Source: Anaerolineae bacterium (GTDB lineage Bacteria > Chloroflexota > Anaerolineae > Aggregatilineales > Phototrophicaceae). From it: a DNA stretch of 64,000 nt. Shown here piece after piece: positions 8,115 to 16,368 of this stretch (positions are counted from its first letter, which is position 1; each line of letters opens with the position of its first letter). The stretch covers positions 1 to 64,000 of the forward strand of contig JALOOG010000003.1 in assembly GCA_025454525.1 (NCBI GenBank), given 5' to 3'. Under the pieces are notes generated by a model that saw only the letters and a list, made by a program, of their open reading frames with translations, did no database searches and was not told the DNA's origin. Made by a program: the position numbers and the translations under genes.

Positions 8115-8588
8115 TTAGGATGAGAGCAGTTTTGGCATCAAACGATCCATTAAAATCGCGGTATCTTCGATCGATTGGAAGTCATCTGCATACGATAACA
8201 CATTGAGTTGAGGATCATAACTCCAAAAACCGACCGTATCATACAGGTAGCGGATATAGGTGTAACAAATCCCTAACACCAACCGTGAATAGACGCTATA
8301 GGCCATATACGGAAAAAACAAGATGATCCCGCGGTCATGCACATATAACACGATCCCCAATTGTTCGTTGGGATAATGCAATTCAACATCGTTCCCCGGC
8401 CCCGGTTGTGGGATCAAGTAGGGATCCAGTCGCAACATTAACCGGGCCAAGGCCTTGGGTTTTAGCTTGCGGACGGGCCAAAAGGGTTCAGGTTGATCAG
8501 CACTTTGGCCATTTTGAAACAACCAATCCAACATCGCGGGCGTAAGTTGACCGTGCTTCGGGACATAAAGGTGAATTTCGTAAATCAT
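8115..8588 (-). CDS. Hypothetical protein (157 aa)
   Basis: No family recognised. A compact 157-residue protein beginning MIYEIHLYVPKHGQLTPAML. It is rich in Tyr/Trp/Pro, with one moderately hydrophobic stretch (GIILFFPYMAYSVYSRLVLGI, interrupted by Arg and Tyr) that is more likely a buried helix or strand than a true membrane span. Its ATG overlaps the stop of the upstream DUF6585-like gene by 4 nt (ATGA), so the two are translationally coupled and probably act together. Downstream lies an AT-rich 250-bp stretch with no gene. Confidence 0.7.
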   Translation of the reverse strand: MIYEIHLYVPKHGQLTPAMLDWLFQNGQSADQPEPFWPVRKLKPKALARLMLRLDPYLIPQPGPGNDVELHYPNEQLGIVLYVHDRGIILFFPYMAYSVYSRLVLGICYTYIRYLYDTVGFWSYDPQLNVLSYADDFQSIEDTAILMDRLMPKLLSS

Positions 8589-9328
8589 GAATGCGCCTGT
8601 AGCTGTTCCAACAAAAGCGTGACATTATCAATTGCGCGAATCGGGAGTTGATGCCATTGCGGATCACCTTGTGCCTTGATCACCAGATGACCTTGTGTGA
8701 TCTGATACCCCGCGTAATCAGCCCATGCGAGGCGACGATCTCCGGCGCGTAATCCGTGCTGATCGATCGTAAAATCGGCGCTAAACGGGATCGCCTGCCC
8801 TTCTCGCAAGCGGATCGCGATGATCGATTGGAGCGCGGCGTGGATCTCTTTCTCAAGGCGTTGACCTAATTCACCGATGCGACGATAGATCATGTTGAGG
8901 ACGATCGTCTCATCTGCTGTGGTGGTGATCGTGATCTCGTGTATCGTGCGTTTAATCAGGCCGCCAAAATAACTTACCCGTTCGATTCGTTGGCGAAACG
9001 TTCGGACTTCTGGGTAAGCGATAAAGACCATGCGTGAGCCTTCCCGATAGGCAAAACCACGCACATATAACACCACTTCCCGATTCCACCAATGTAAAAT
9101 CACCCACCCGATCAACAAAGCCAACAGTGACATAAAGGTGATCACTATGATCGCCGCTGTGGCCGGATCGGTATCTGCAAACAATAGATTGACCAGTGAA
9201 CTCACAGGCAGATAAATCAGGCCGCCGACGATCAACAATTTAGCACGATCGCTGGGATAATTGGCGATCGCTTGACCGAGAACCGGATCATCTAACAGGG
9301 CTTGTTCCTCTTGGGGTGCTGTATTCAA
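8585..9328 (-). CDS. DUF6585-like membrane protein with two transmembrane helices
   Basis: The predicted protein of 247 residues has a short cytoplasmic N-terminus, two adjacent membrane helices (LLIVGGLIYLPVSSLVNLLF and a second ending LLALLIGWVILHWW), and a soluble part. The soluble part resembles DUF6585: VVLYVRGFAYREGSRM, then LGQRLEKEIHAAL, then a repeat of the PH-like pattern FSADFTIDQHGLRAGDRRLAWAD and GHLVIKAQGDPQW. The function of the family is unknown. Start choice: an ATG at 9409 would add 27 residues, but a TTG at 9328 is preceded by GAGGAGG (9335-9341) at 6-nt spacing and gives a cleaner N-terminus, so TTG is favoured. Its stop overlaps the next start by ATGA. Confidence 0.75.
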   Translation of the reverse strand: MNTAPQEEQALLDDPVLGQAIANYPSDRAKLLIVGGLIYLPVSSLVNLLFADTDPATAAIIVITFMSLLALLIGWVILHWWNREVVLYVRGFAYREGSRMVFIAYPEVRTFRQRIERVSYFGGLIKRTIHEITITTTADETIVLNMIYRRIGELGQRLEKEIHAALQSIIAIRLREGQAIPFSADFTIDQHGLRAGDRRLAWADYAGYQITQGHLVIKAQGDPQWHQLPIRAIDNVTLLLEQLQAHS

Positions 9329-9429
9329 TAAACGCCTCCTCAATTTATCGCACCTATTATGAAACGAACGCGCCGAAACGACAATGTGCGAGTAAACCTC
9401 GCACATCAATACCTCATGCCTGTTTAGGT

Positions 9430-10572
9430 TTACGGTAGGGTTAAGCCTAGCGCGTCGATCACGGCCTCATCGGGAATCGGATCGCCATTGTCAGCGCGTG
9501 TTACCAAGCCAAATGCGTCATCATATTCCCACATCGCCCAACCGATCCCGTACAACTCAAACAACGAACGGGTTTGCCGAATCCATTCTACCCGATCGTC
9601 GGCCGGTGCATACGTCCCATAAACCCCGAACTCTGAGCAGATCAAGCGCACATTATTCGCTTGTCCCCACTCCGCGACGATCGCGATCCGTGCCGCAAGA
9701 TCGGACTCGTCCCAGTTTTCGCTGCCATACCATGCCAACGTATCGCGGGCATTGTCTGGCAATCCGTCTAACAACGGTTCAACCACTTCGGGGCTAGACG
9801 GATACGGGACATTACGCAACGGCCACACGTCCTCCGGGCCCCATTCTGCGCCTTGATGCGTGAACACAAACGGCTCATAAAAATGAAAATCGTAGACGAT
9901 ATTGGGATCCGTTAAGGGGGTCAATTCGATCAAGGTGTCGATGTTTGACCAATACGCTCCAGTTGCGATCAAGGTGTGATCCGGCGCAACCTCACGGATC
10001 GCGGTTAACAATGCCTCTTGGATCGGTGGCCAAACCGTGGGATCATCGACAAACACCGGCTCATTCATCGGGCCAAAAAACATTGTTTCGGGATCATATC
10101 CGCGCTCATCAGCGAGGTATCTGGCGAAAGATTGCCAAAAGCGGGTGAACACCGTCACAAATTCTGGGTTTTCTAATGCGCCGGAATAATTCGACGCATC
10201 CGAGTCGGCTAACGAGGTGCTGTGGATGTCTACGAGGATCGCAAGGTCATGATCCAAGAGACGCTCAAAACCGCGATCAATCGCAGCGAGATGTTCGCGA
10301 TTGAGCAGATCTTCGCTTTCAATGTCCATGACAAAACCGAGATCGATCGGGACGCGCACAAAGGTGAAACCAAGATCGCGAATCAGGGCAAAATCCGTAT
10401 CACTAAAGCGAGTATCAAGATCATCGGGTGCATACCAGAACCAAAAAGGCAAATTGACCCCACGGGCCAAGCGCTCAAAGCGGGCATCGCTCACCCCGTC
10501 CGGTTGTGCGACGGTGAGACTGATACTGACAAAACAGAGGACTAAGATCAATAGACGTTTGATAAGCATCAC
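9430..10572 (-). CDS. Secreted glycoside hydrolase family 5 (cellulase-type) protein
   Basis: A 380-residue secreted (beta/alpha)8 hydrolase. The signal peptide covers about residues 1-22 (LLILVLCFVSISLTVA). The GH5 landmarks are GFTFVRVPID (~68-77), ILVDIHSTS, the acid/base Glu171 in MNEP, DFHFYEP (His230, Tyr232) and the nucleophile Glu314 in CSEFG, with WAMWEYDDAFG near the end. Both catalytic glutamates are present, so it is probably an active retaining beta-glycosidase acting on beta-1,4-linked glucans or related polysaccharides. It has no carbohydrate-binding module. A GTG at 10572 has AAGGA 7 nt upstream, and an ATG at 10569 is the alternative. Confidence 0.9.
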   Translation of the reverse strand: MMLIKRLLILVLCFVSISLTVAQPDGVSDARFERLARGVNLPFWFWYAPDDLDTRFSDTDFALIRDLGFTFVRVPIDLGFVMDIESEDLLNREHLAAIDRGFERLLDHDLAILVDIHSTSLADSDASNYSGALENPEFVTVFTRFWQSFARYLADERGYDPETMFFGPMNEPVFVDDPTVWPPIQEALLTAIREVAPDHTLIATGAYWSNIDTLIELTPLTDPNIVYDFHFYEPFVFTHQGAEWGPEDVWPLRNVPYPSSPEVVEPLLDGLPDNARDTLAWYGSENWDESDLAARIAIVAEWGQANNVRLICSEFGVYGTYAPADDRVEWIRQTRSLFELYGIGWAMWEYDDAFGLVTRADNGDPIPDEAVIDALGLTLP

Positions 10573-10656
10573 AGAAGCATCCTTGTGTAATGATGACGAG
10601 ATCTCCCTTTATTTTAGGCCTAATTGATCAAATGAAGTGCGATTGTGACTCGATCG

Positions 10657-11223
10657 TCAAGATTGTGTGAGCCATTCTTCACGCAACATCGAATAGATCG
10701 CCCGGTTCATCCATTGACCATTTAACAAGGTTTCACGGCGTAAAATCCCGTCAAGATGAAAGCCTAACCGCTCTGCCACACGCCGACTCGGAAAATTGCC
10801 TTCGGTGACACAGATCTGCACCCGTCCTAAGCCCAATTCCAACAAGAGATGATCGATCACCACACGGGCGACGCGAGTCACAATCCCGCGGCCGGTCATG
10901 GGTGCGATCAACCAATAGCCAATTTCGGCGCTTTGCTGCCAACGTTGGATGCTACACGATAAATTGCCCACCAACTCCAACGGTTGGTCTGGGGTTTCGC
11001 GTACCCAGATCCCTGCTGCAAAGCCTTCACCGCGGATGTATTCTTCTAATTTGCGTTCTAGATAAGCCCGTTGATCCTCAAGGGTGGTCTGTTGCGCCCA
11101 ACTTTCCCACGCGCCGATATGATCACGGTATTGATTGATCAAGGTAAAATGCGGGTAGAGGTGTTCAGGGCGCAACACCTCTAATTGAAGGGACGGATCA
11201 ACCTCGTAGGGCCGTAAAAACAT
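10657..11223 (-). CDS. GNAT N-acetyltransferase, RimJ/RimL type
   Basis: A 188-residue single-domain GNAT protein of the RimJ/RimL group. It contains LVGNLSCSIQRWQQSAEIGYWLI (split motif with the central strand), MTGRGIVTRVARVVIDHLL (acetyl-CoA loop, G-R-G) and the C-terminal signature FPSRRVAERLGFHLDGILRRETLLNG. Proteins of this group acetylate N-terminal amines of ribosomal proteins or small molecules, and the substrate is unknown here. The gene starts directly after the stop of rodA with no spacing, so it is probably cotranscribed with it. Confidence 0.88.
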   Translation of the reverse strand: MFLRPYEVDPSLQLEVLRPEHLYPHFTLINQYRDHIGAWESWAQQTTLEDQRAYLERKLEEYIRGEGFAAGIWVRETPDQPLELVGNLSCSIQRWQQSAEIGYWLIAPMTGRGIVTRVARVVIDHLLLELGLGRVQICVTEGNFPSRRVAERLGFHLDGILRRETLLNGQWMNRAIYSMLREEWLTQS

Positions 11224-12318
11224 CTAGAACTTTCTCCGATGCACTAAGACACTTTGCGCGAGTCCGATCCCGGCCATCATCGATAACAGGGAGGTACCCC
11301 CAGAACTGACAAACGGCAATACCAAGCCCGTCACAGGCAATAAACGTAAATTCATGCCGATCGAGACAAAGGTCTGAAAGAAGATCATCGCGGCCACGCC
11401 ATAGCAGATCAACGCCCCTAACGGATCGGTGGCCAAGCGGGCCCCTCGCAAGATCCGGACGATCACCACCCCTAATAATCCCATGACGGCGACTCCGCCT
11501 ATGAAACCAAATTCTTCTGCAATCACACTAAAGATAAAATCGGTATGGCGCACGCGCAAAAAGCGTAAGGTGTTTTGCGTGCCACTGGCGTATCCCTTGC
11601 CAAACCAACCGCCCGATCCAACGCTGATCTGGGATTGTTCAATGTTATAAAAGGTATCGCGATCTTGTTCATTCGGAAATAAAAAGGTGGTGATGCGATC
11701 CCGTTGATAGCGTTCCATTTGTGACCATAGTAAGGGCATCGTTACCAAGATGATCGCCACACCTAAGAAGATGTGTTTGATCCGTAAGCCCGCACCCCAC
11801 ATCAACGCCGCCCAGATCACCCCGAATACAATCGTTGTCCCTAGATTCGGTTGAATGAAGATCAAGCCCACCGGAATCGCAAGGTGGATGATCGATCCAC
11901 CGATCACCGGAAGCTGATCGATTTGTTGATAGCGCTTGGCGAGATAGGTCGCTAAGGTGATGATGATCAAGATCTTACCAATTTCAGAGGGTTGAATCTG
12001 AATCCCGACATTGATCCACCGTTGCGCGCCGGCCTCACCTTCTACCCCCAAAAACAACACCAAGATCAGCAAAATGACCATAATCAAGTATAGCCATAGG
12101 TGAATCCCACCCAACATGCGGTAATCGATCGCGGCCAATGCCAACATCACACCCACACCGATCAACGCATAACGAATTTGATCCGGTACGCGATTGATCA
12201 GATCAGGGTCAATCGCGCCTAAAGTCGCACTCCGGATCATCAAAATACCGAACACAATCAGCACGCCGACCGTGCCGAATAAAATCCAATCAAAATTACG
12301 CCAAAAATTGGTTTGCAT
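11224..12318 (-). CDS. rodA: RodA/FtsW/SpoVE (SEDS) peptidoglycan glycosyltransferase, RodA type
   Basis: A 364-residue polytopic membrane protein of the SEDS family, which polymerises lipid II into glycan strands. Visible hallmarks are IQIQPSEIGKILIIITLA (the conserved Q-P-S-E region), QPNLGTTIVFG, a large extracellular loop with the conserved QSQISVGSGGWFGKGYASG segment, HTDFIFSVIAEEFGFIGG, and the C-terminal LRLLPVTGLVLPFVSSGG. The N-terminal DWILFGTVGVLIVFGILMI and overall pattern favour RodA over FtsW. No mreBCD or penicillin-binding protein gene is next to it. Its presence agrees with a rod or filament-forming cell with peptidoglycan. Confidence 0.92.
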   Translation of the reverse strand: MQTNFWRNFDWILFGTVGVLIVFGILMIRSATLGAIDPDLINRVPDQIRYALIGVGVMLALAAIDYRMLGGIHLWLYLIMVILLILVLFLGVEGEAGAQRWINVGIQIQPSEIGKILIIITLATYLAKRYQQIDQLPVIGGSIIHLAIPVGLIFIQPNLGTTIVFGVIWAALMWGAGLRIKHIFLGVAIILVTMPLLWSQMERYQRDRITTFLFPNEQDRDTFYNIEQSQISVGSGGWFGKGYASGTQNTLRFLRVRHTDFIFSVIAEEFGFIGGVAVMGLLGVVIVRILRGARLATDPLGALICYGVAAMIFFQTFVSIGMNLRLLPVTGLVLPFVSSGGTSLLSMMAGIGLAQSVLVHRRKF

Positions 12319-12466
12319 CGTAACTCATCCCGTCTCATTGGCGGGTGATTATAACGACCGATCCGACAGATATGAAGATCGATTGGGGAATCGCTTTCAC
12401 CCTGAAGGCAAGCTTGATTCGATCGGTCGTGTAATAAGATTGATCATTCGTATTTGTCTTACTAGA

Positions 12467-12790
12467 CTAAAGAAACATCGGCTCATAAGACCTCCCAATG
12501 AGCTGAAAATTCGTAACATTGTGCATTGCTTGATGGTTGTTGCCATCGGTGTGATTGTCCAGTGGCACGGGATCGGCGATGTAAGGTGGATTGTTAGGAT
12601 CATTTAGCGGGGAATGGTGGTTGCCGCCGCCATGATCGGATGTGGTCGTGGCCACAGCGGTGTAAGGTGGTTGGTAAGGTAAGTGGGGGTGGCAAGAGGA
12701 GAAACACCTTTGAGGCGATCGATCACGCCAAGTCTTATAAGGGATCTTGCAGGTGAAGCTGATGCGAAAAAGATCGCGGGTGTGGGTCAT
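12467..12790 (-). CDS. Possible 107-residue His/Asn/Pro-rich small protein downstream of module B copy 3
   Basis: An ATG at 12790 with AGGA at 5-nt spacing opens a frame of 107 codons starting MTHTRDLFRISFTCK. The second half is rich in Pro, His, Asn, Asp and contains two imperfect repeats starting PPYTAVATT and PPYIADPVP, each followed by D-H or N-H and GGGNHH or GNNHQ. It is preceded by a diverged copy of module B. Nothing resembling a known family is visible, and other frames across the stretch are also open for long distances. Real coding is possible but unproven. Confidence 0.28.
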   Translation of the reverse strand: MTHTRDLFRISFTCKIPYKTWRDRSPQRCFSSCHPHLPYQPPYTAVATTTSDHGGGNHHSPLNDPNNPPYIADPVPLDNHTDGNNHQAMHNVTNFQLIGRSYEPMFL

Positions 12791-12887
12791 GATGATCCTC
12801 TGGTCAAGGTTAAGGGATATGAGAACAGATGTTTTGTTTTTTAGGGATCGTAGCATGGGAAATGGAAAAAATCGTAACAAATGTGAC
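12788..12887 (-). promoter_or_regulatory. Module B copy 3 (diverged): operator, extended -10 promoter and leader
   Basis: On the minus strand GTCACATTTGTTAC (12874-12887) is followed, with the same spacing as in the other two copies, by TGC-TACGAT (-10 at 12847-12852). A longer leader (56 nt) and the ribosome-binding site AGAGGA come before the ATG at 12790. The operator and -10 are retained while the leader has diverged, suggesting selection on the promoter part. Confidence 0.42.
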
Positions 12888-12924
12888 GAGTTTAGGGGTT
12901 GACTTTTGAGACAGATAAGGAAAA

Positions 12925-13085
12925 TAAAGAGCTTTAAACCACAGAGAACACAGAAATAGGTACAGAAAAGTTTCTTGCTTCCAACCCCACCCTAGCCCTC
13001 CCCATACATGGCTGAGGGAACTGGCGTGCGTGGCATGGGCCAATCCGCCTCCATGGGTGGGGTATTTTTCTGAGGTTACTGAGAA
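12925..13085 (+). repeat. Dispersed repeat A, copy 2
   Basis: This copy runs from CTTTAAACCACAGAG through AAATAGGTACAG, AACCCCACCCTAGCCCTC, a partly decayed palindromic core and TGGGTGGGGTATTTTTCTG to GAGGTTACTGAG. It shares nearly every segment with copies at 18155 and 30165. Spurious Trp/Gly/Pro-rich reading frames on the opposite strand come from this repeat. Confidence 0.85.
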
Positions 13086-13109
13086 CGCAGAGGACACAGA
13101 GAAAAAACT

Positions 13110-13240
13110 AAAAAAGAACTGTTGTGAGCCGTTATAAATTGTTAAACCCCACCCTAGTCCTCCCCATACATAGGGAGGGAACAGGCCTGTGTGGGATAGG
13201 GAGGTGTGTCTCCATTGGTGAGGTATTTTTGACCGCAAAA
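13110..13240 (+). repeat. Dispersed repeat A, copy 3
   Basis: A second copy only ~25 bp after copy 2, in the same orientation. It keeps the core ACCCCACCCTAGTCCTCCC, the half-sites CCCTCCCCATACAT and AGGGAGGGAA, and the tail ATTGGTGAGGTATTTTTG, but lacks the AAACCACAGA lead. The pair fills most of the right half of a 1-kb gene-free stretch (12319-13318). Confidence 0.8.
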
Positions 13241-13250
13241 CCGATTCGAT

Positions 13251-13279
13251 TTGATCACGCTTGTGAACAATGGCATAAT
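13251..13279 (+). promoter_or_regulatory. Putative sigma-70-type promoter of the SDR/glycosyltransferase pair
   Basis: TTGATC (13251-13256) and CATAAT (13274-13279) are separated by 17 nt and lie 40 nt upstream of the GTG start at 13319, just outside repeat A copy 3. Confidence 0.45.
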
Positions 13280-13318
13280 CACCCGCAAATGTCCCGGCTA
13301 ACCCTGTGAGAGATCATT

Positions 13319-14281
13319 GTGAATAGTAATAGTCCACTTACGACACGTACCCCTTTAAATTTGCTGGTGATCGGCGGGGAATACCCGGTCGGTCAAGTGA
13401 TCACCCGTTTATTAGTCTCTGCCGGGCATCAAGTCGCGGCACACGTCCATACCACCGCCAGCGCACATCAGATCCGTCAAAATGGCGCATTGCCCGTTTA
13501 TGGCGATCTGCAACGGGTGGGAGAATTACGCGGGTTGATCCAATCCCGTAAAATTGAGGTGGTGATCAATCTTGAATCGCAAGCCCCGAATCATATTCCA
13601 TTGCGGCCCGCGCATTGGGATACCGAGTCGTTAATGCCACGACTCGTCGCCTTGCAACAAGCCGCTGCCGAAGGGGGCGCAAGCTTTTTGATCCATACCA
13701 GTTACGCCACCGTCTACGGCGATCAACATGGCGCGTGGGTGGATGAGACCACTCGGCCTGAACCCGGTGAAAATGAGTTGTTGAGAGACGCGCTCCGGGC
13801 AGAAAAACAAGCGTTGTCTGGCCCGACCCCGGCGTGTGTGTTGCGCCTAGGCTTTTTGTATGGCGCGGAATCCACCGAATTACAGAGCTTACGCGAAATG
13901 TTGATCTTCGCCCGTCCGTTGATCGCGGGTAAGGGGTATGCCAATTGGCTTCATTATCATGACGCGGCCGAAGCGATCCGCCGGGTGGCTGAAGCGAAAC
14001 CGGTCGGTGAGATCTTCAATGTGGTCGATAACGCGCCAGCCAGTAGCATCGACTTTTTAGCGAAATTCGCACAAAGTTTAGGGCTAAACGCACCGAATAG
14101 CGCCCCGGGGTTTCTTGCACCCCTATTGACCAATCGCGATCAGATCGCACTCATGGCCCAATCCGTGCGGGTGAAAAATGCCCGAATCAGTCAAGCGTTG
14201 GGTTGGCGGCCCGCTTATCCCACCCTCACCGCGGGTTTTGATGAGGCGCTACTCACTTGGCGCACCCGTGCCATTGTCTAG
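13319..14281 (+). CDS. NAD(P)-binding extended-SDR-like epimerase/dehydratase without the catalytic Tyr
   Basis: A 320-residue Rossmann-fold protein of the extended short-chain dehydrogenase (sugar epimerase) group. The nucleotide-binding loop is GGEYPVG (19-25), and HTSYATVYGD (127-135) matches the conserved S/T-x-x-x-V-Y-G strand. Downstream, where these enzymes have YxxxK, the sequence reads LRAEK, with Lys163 kept but Leu159 in place of Tyr. The protein may bind nucleotide or a sugar nucleotide without normal hydride-transfer chemistry. It starts at a GTG with only a weak ribosome-binding site. Its 3' end overlaps the following GT39-like gene, which suggests a role in the same glycan or glycolipid pathway. 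Confidence 0.82.
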   Translation: MNSNSPLTTRTPLNLLVIGGEYPVGQVITRLLVSAGHQVAAHVHTTASAHQIRQNGALPVYGDLQRVGELRGLIQSRKIEVVINLESQAPNHIPLRPAHWDTESLMPRLVALQQAAAEGGASFLIHTSYATVYGDQHGAWVDETTRPEPGENELLRDALRAEKQALSGPTPACVLRLGFLYGAESTELQSLREMLIFARPLIAGKGYANWLHYHDAAEAIRRVAEAKPVGEIFNVVDNAPASSIDFLAKFAQSLGLNAPNSAPGFLAPLLTNRDQIALMAQSVRVKNARISQALGWRPAYPTLTAGFDEALLTWRTRAIV

Positions 14282-16343
14282 ATACAATGTGCTGATCCTT
14301 GCCCTATTGTTGCTTGCGTTCGCTGTGCGCGTCCATGCTTTAGGGGAGCAAGCGGTGTGGTGGGATGAAGCATGGTCGGTGATGGTGGCCCAAGCAGATT
14401 TTAGCCAAACCACCGAGATCACCGCCCGCGATGTGCATCCCCCGCTCTATCAATGGGCGTTACATGCGTGGGTGCGCGGGGTGGGGATTAGCGAGTTTGC
14501 AGTCCGGTATCTATCGCTGTTATGGGGCATGATCACGATCGCCACGATCGGCGCGATCGCGCACCGAATCGCCGGGGATCGTGCGATGATCTGGAGTTTG
14601 GGAGCGGCCGCGCTGTCAACGTTTTTGATCACATGGTCGCAAGAAACGCGCATGTATGCTCAAGCGGCCGGGTTTTGTGCCTTAGCGAGTTATGCCGCGT
14701 TGACGGTGCGTACTGATGTTGAGGATCGCGCCCATTGGTTACTGCTGATTGGGGCGGGGATCGGAGTCGCACTCACCCATTACCTAGGGGCATTGGCCTT
14801 AGCGATCCTCAATCTGCATGTCTTGATCACTTTGCGCGGGCGGACAAGCGCTTTTCAACGCCGTTGGATCGCTTCTATGGTCATCATTGGGATCGTGTGG
14901 CTCACTTGGGTGATCTACGCTTATCCCTTGACACGATCCGGCAGCATTGCGGATGACTTTTCACCGCTGTTAGCGTTCCAACTGGCGGCAACGCTCTACG
15001 CGGTCGGCACCTCGATCAACTTGGGTGATTATGGCGTGTTCGCGGTAATGGTGAGTGGGTGTTTTGCGATCGGAGTCGCGTTGTTTGCCCGTTATGATCG
15101 CCGATCGGCGCTGTTGATCGCGCTCATGGCGGTGATTCCCCCGTTGACGATCTATCTTTTGAGTATCTTAGACACGCGCTTTTATTCCCCTAAACCAGAG
15201 GAACGCTATTTCATTATTTTTGCGCCGTTGGTGTATGTGGGCATTGGGGTCGCGATCGATCAATTTTATCGATTGAATCGGGTCATCGGGATCGCTTTGA
15301 TCTTAGGCGGAGTCGGGTTGTACGGCGTGGCGTATCTGGACGATCACGATCAACGGTACTATCGTGATGATTATGCGACGTTATTCCGTGCGATTCATGC
15401 TTTAGCGCGTCCGGATGAGCCGATCTTGTTTGTGAGTGATGATCGTTATCCCCTCGTCTACTATCACTTGAATCGTGCGGCAGGTTGGCAGACTCCGCTC
15501 CAGATCGTGCCGATCCCCGCGCCAGAACATGGCTTTAGCGATGATCGGATGGAAGCGTTGATCGGATCAGCAGAACGCTTTTGGGTGGTGGAGATCGAAC
15601 AACATTTTCGTGATCCACAAGGGTTCACCACGGCATGGTTTGCGGCACGTTACCCGCGCTTGTATGGTGAACGCATCACCTATAACGGCTTCACCCTTTA
15701 CGGGGTCCCGCGTCCCTTAACCGATGCGCCGATGATCCCCCCGGTGATCGATCAAGCTCGCCCGGGTGACATCGCCCGAATCGGGGGTGCCGGGCCGATC
15801 CACCTGTGGTATGAGGACACACCGATCCTGACTGATTCGGCGGAGCAATGGCGGATCGTACAGTTCCCGATCTTTGGGGCTTATCCGAACGGGGGGTATC
15901 AATTTGAGCATCAGGGCGCGTTCTATCCGTTTAGGGTGACAGAGGGCAATCGTGGCGGAGCGCCGTCGGTGTCCAGAGTATTGGATTTTGGGGATCTTCG
16001 GTTAACGGGATATCACGTTCAGGCGGATCGGATTCGCCCCGGTGAGACATTTGTGATCACGCTGTATTGGCAGGTGGATCAACGTCCGACGCGAAATTAC
16101 ACGGTATTCGCGCAACTTTTATCGGGCCTCACGGTGATCGGGAATGACGATCGTTATCCGGCGGACACACCGACTACGGCCTTATGGCCCGGTCTCAGCT
16201 TCACGGGGGAACATCGTTTACGGATCGATGTGGCGGGGACGTATCAAGCCGCGTTCGGACTTTATGATTTAGAAACGGGTGAGCGCTTCAAAACCCCCGA
16301 CGGTCAAGATATGTTGATCATCGAGGGCTTGCGCGTAGAATAA
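14241..16343 (+). CDS. GT39-like (PMT/ArnT-type, GT-C) membrane glycosyltransferase
   Basis: A polytopic protein of 700 residues, with ~10-12 membrane helices in the first ~400 residues and a soluble C-terminal beta-rich part. The first extracytoplasmic loop has WWDEAWSV, whose acidic pair is the catalytic/metal site in GT-C enzymes. It is followed by RDVHPPLYQWALHAW and WSQETRMYAQA, both signatures of the lipid-phosphate-sugar-dependent GT39/GT83-type family. It probably transfers a sugar from a polyprenyl-phosphate donor to protein or glycolipid outside the cell. The ATG at 14241 gives a basic N-terminus (MRRYS) before the first helix. The frame is open back to 14178, and a GTG at 14288 is also possible. 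It overlaps the SDR-like gene by ~41 nt. Confidence 0.85.
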   Translation: MRRYSLGAPVPLSRYNVLILALLLLAFAVRVHALGEQAVWWDEAWSVMVAQADFSQTTEITARDVHPPLYQWALHAWVRGVGISEFAVRYLSLLWGMITIATIGAIAHRIAGDRAMIWSLGAAALSTFLITWSQETRMYAQAAGFCALASYAALTVRTDVEDRAHWLLLIGAGIGVALTHYLGALALAILNLHVLITLRGRTSAFQRRWIASMVIIGIVWLTWVIYAYPLTRSGSIADDFSPLLAFQLAATLYAVGTSINLGDYGVFAVMVSGCFAIGVALFARYDRRSALLIALMAVIPPLTIYLLSILDTRFYSPKPEERYFIIFAPLVYVGIGVAIDQFYRLNRVIGIALILGGVGLYGVAYLDDHDQRYYRDDYATLFRAIHALARPDEPILFVSDDRYPLVYYHLNRAAGWQTPLQIVPIPAPEHGFSDDRMEALIGSAERFWVVEIEQHFRDPQGFTTAWFAARYPRLYGERITYNGFTLYGVPRPLTDAPMIPPVIDQARPGDIARIGGAGPIHLWYEDTPILTDSAEQWRIVQFPIFGAYPNGGYQFEHQGAFYPFRVTEGNRGGAPSVSRVLDFGDLRLTGYHVQADRIRPGETFVITLYWQVDQRPTRNYTVFAQLLSGLTVIGNDDRYPADTPTTALWPGLSFTGEHRLRIDVAGTYQAAFGLYDLETGERFKTPDGQDMLIIEGLRVE

Positions 16344-16368
16344 TTGCGTCGCACCGTATGGAATAATT

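Noticed and set aside
9329-9409. N-terminal 27 residues of the DUF6585-like frame from the ATG at 9409
   Set aside because: The strong GAGGAGG site lies inside this stretch, 6 nt before a TTG, so the stretch is more likely untranslated leader.
12194-12607. Rightward 137-codon frame across the start of rodA
   Set aside because: It overlaps the N-terminal coding region of rodA on the opposite strand, has no ribosome-binding site and no recognisable features.
12810-13238. Leftward frame with PYVWGGLGWG-type sequence, and similar frames at 18025-18273 and 30231-30497
   Set aside because: These translate repeat A. The same words recur at every copy because the DNA repeats, not because a protein is conserved.
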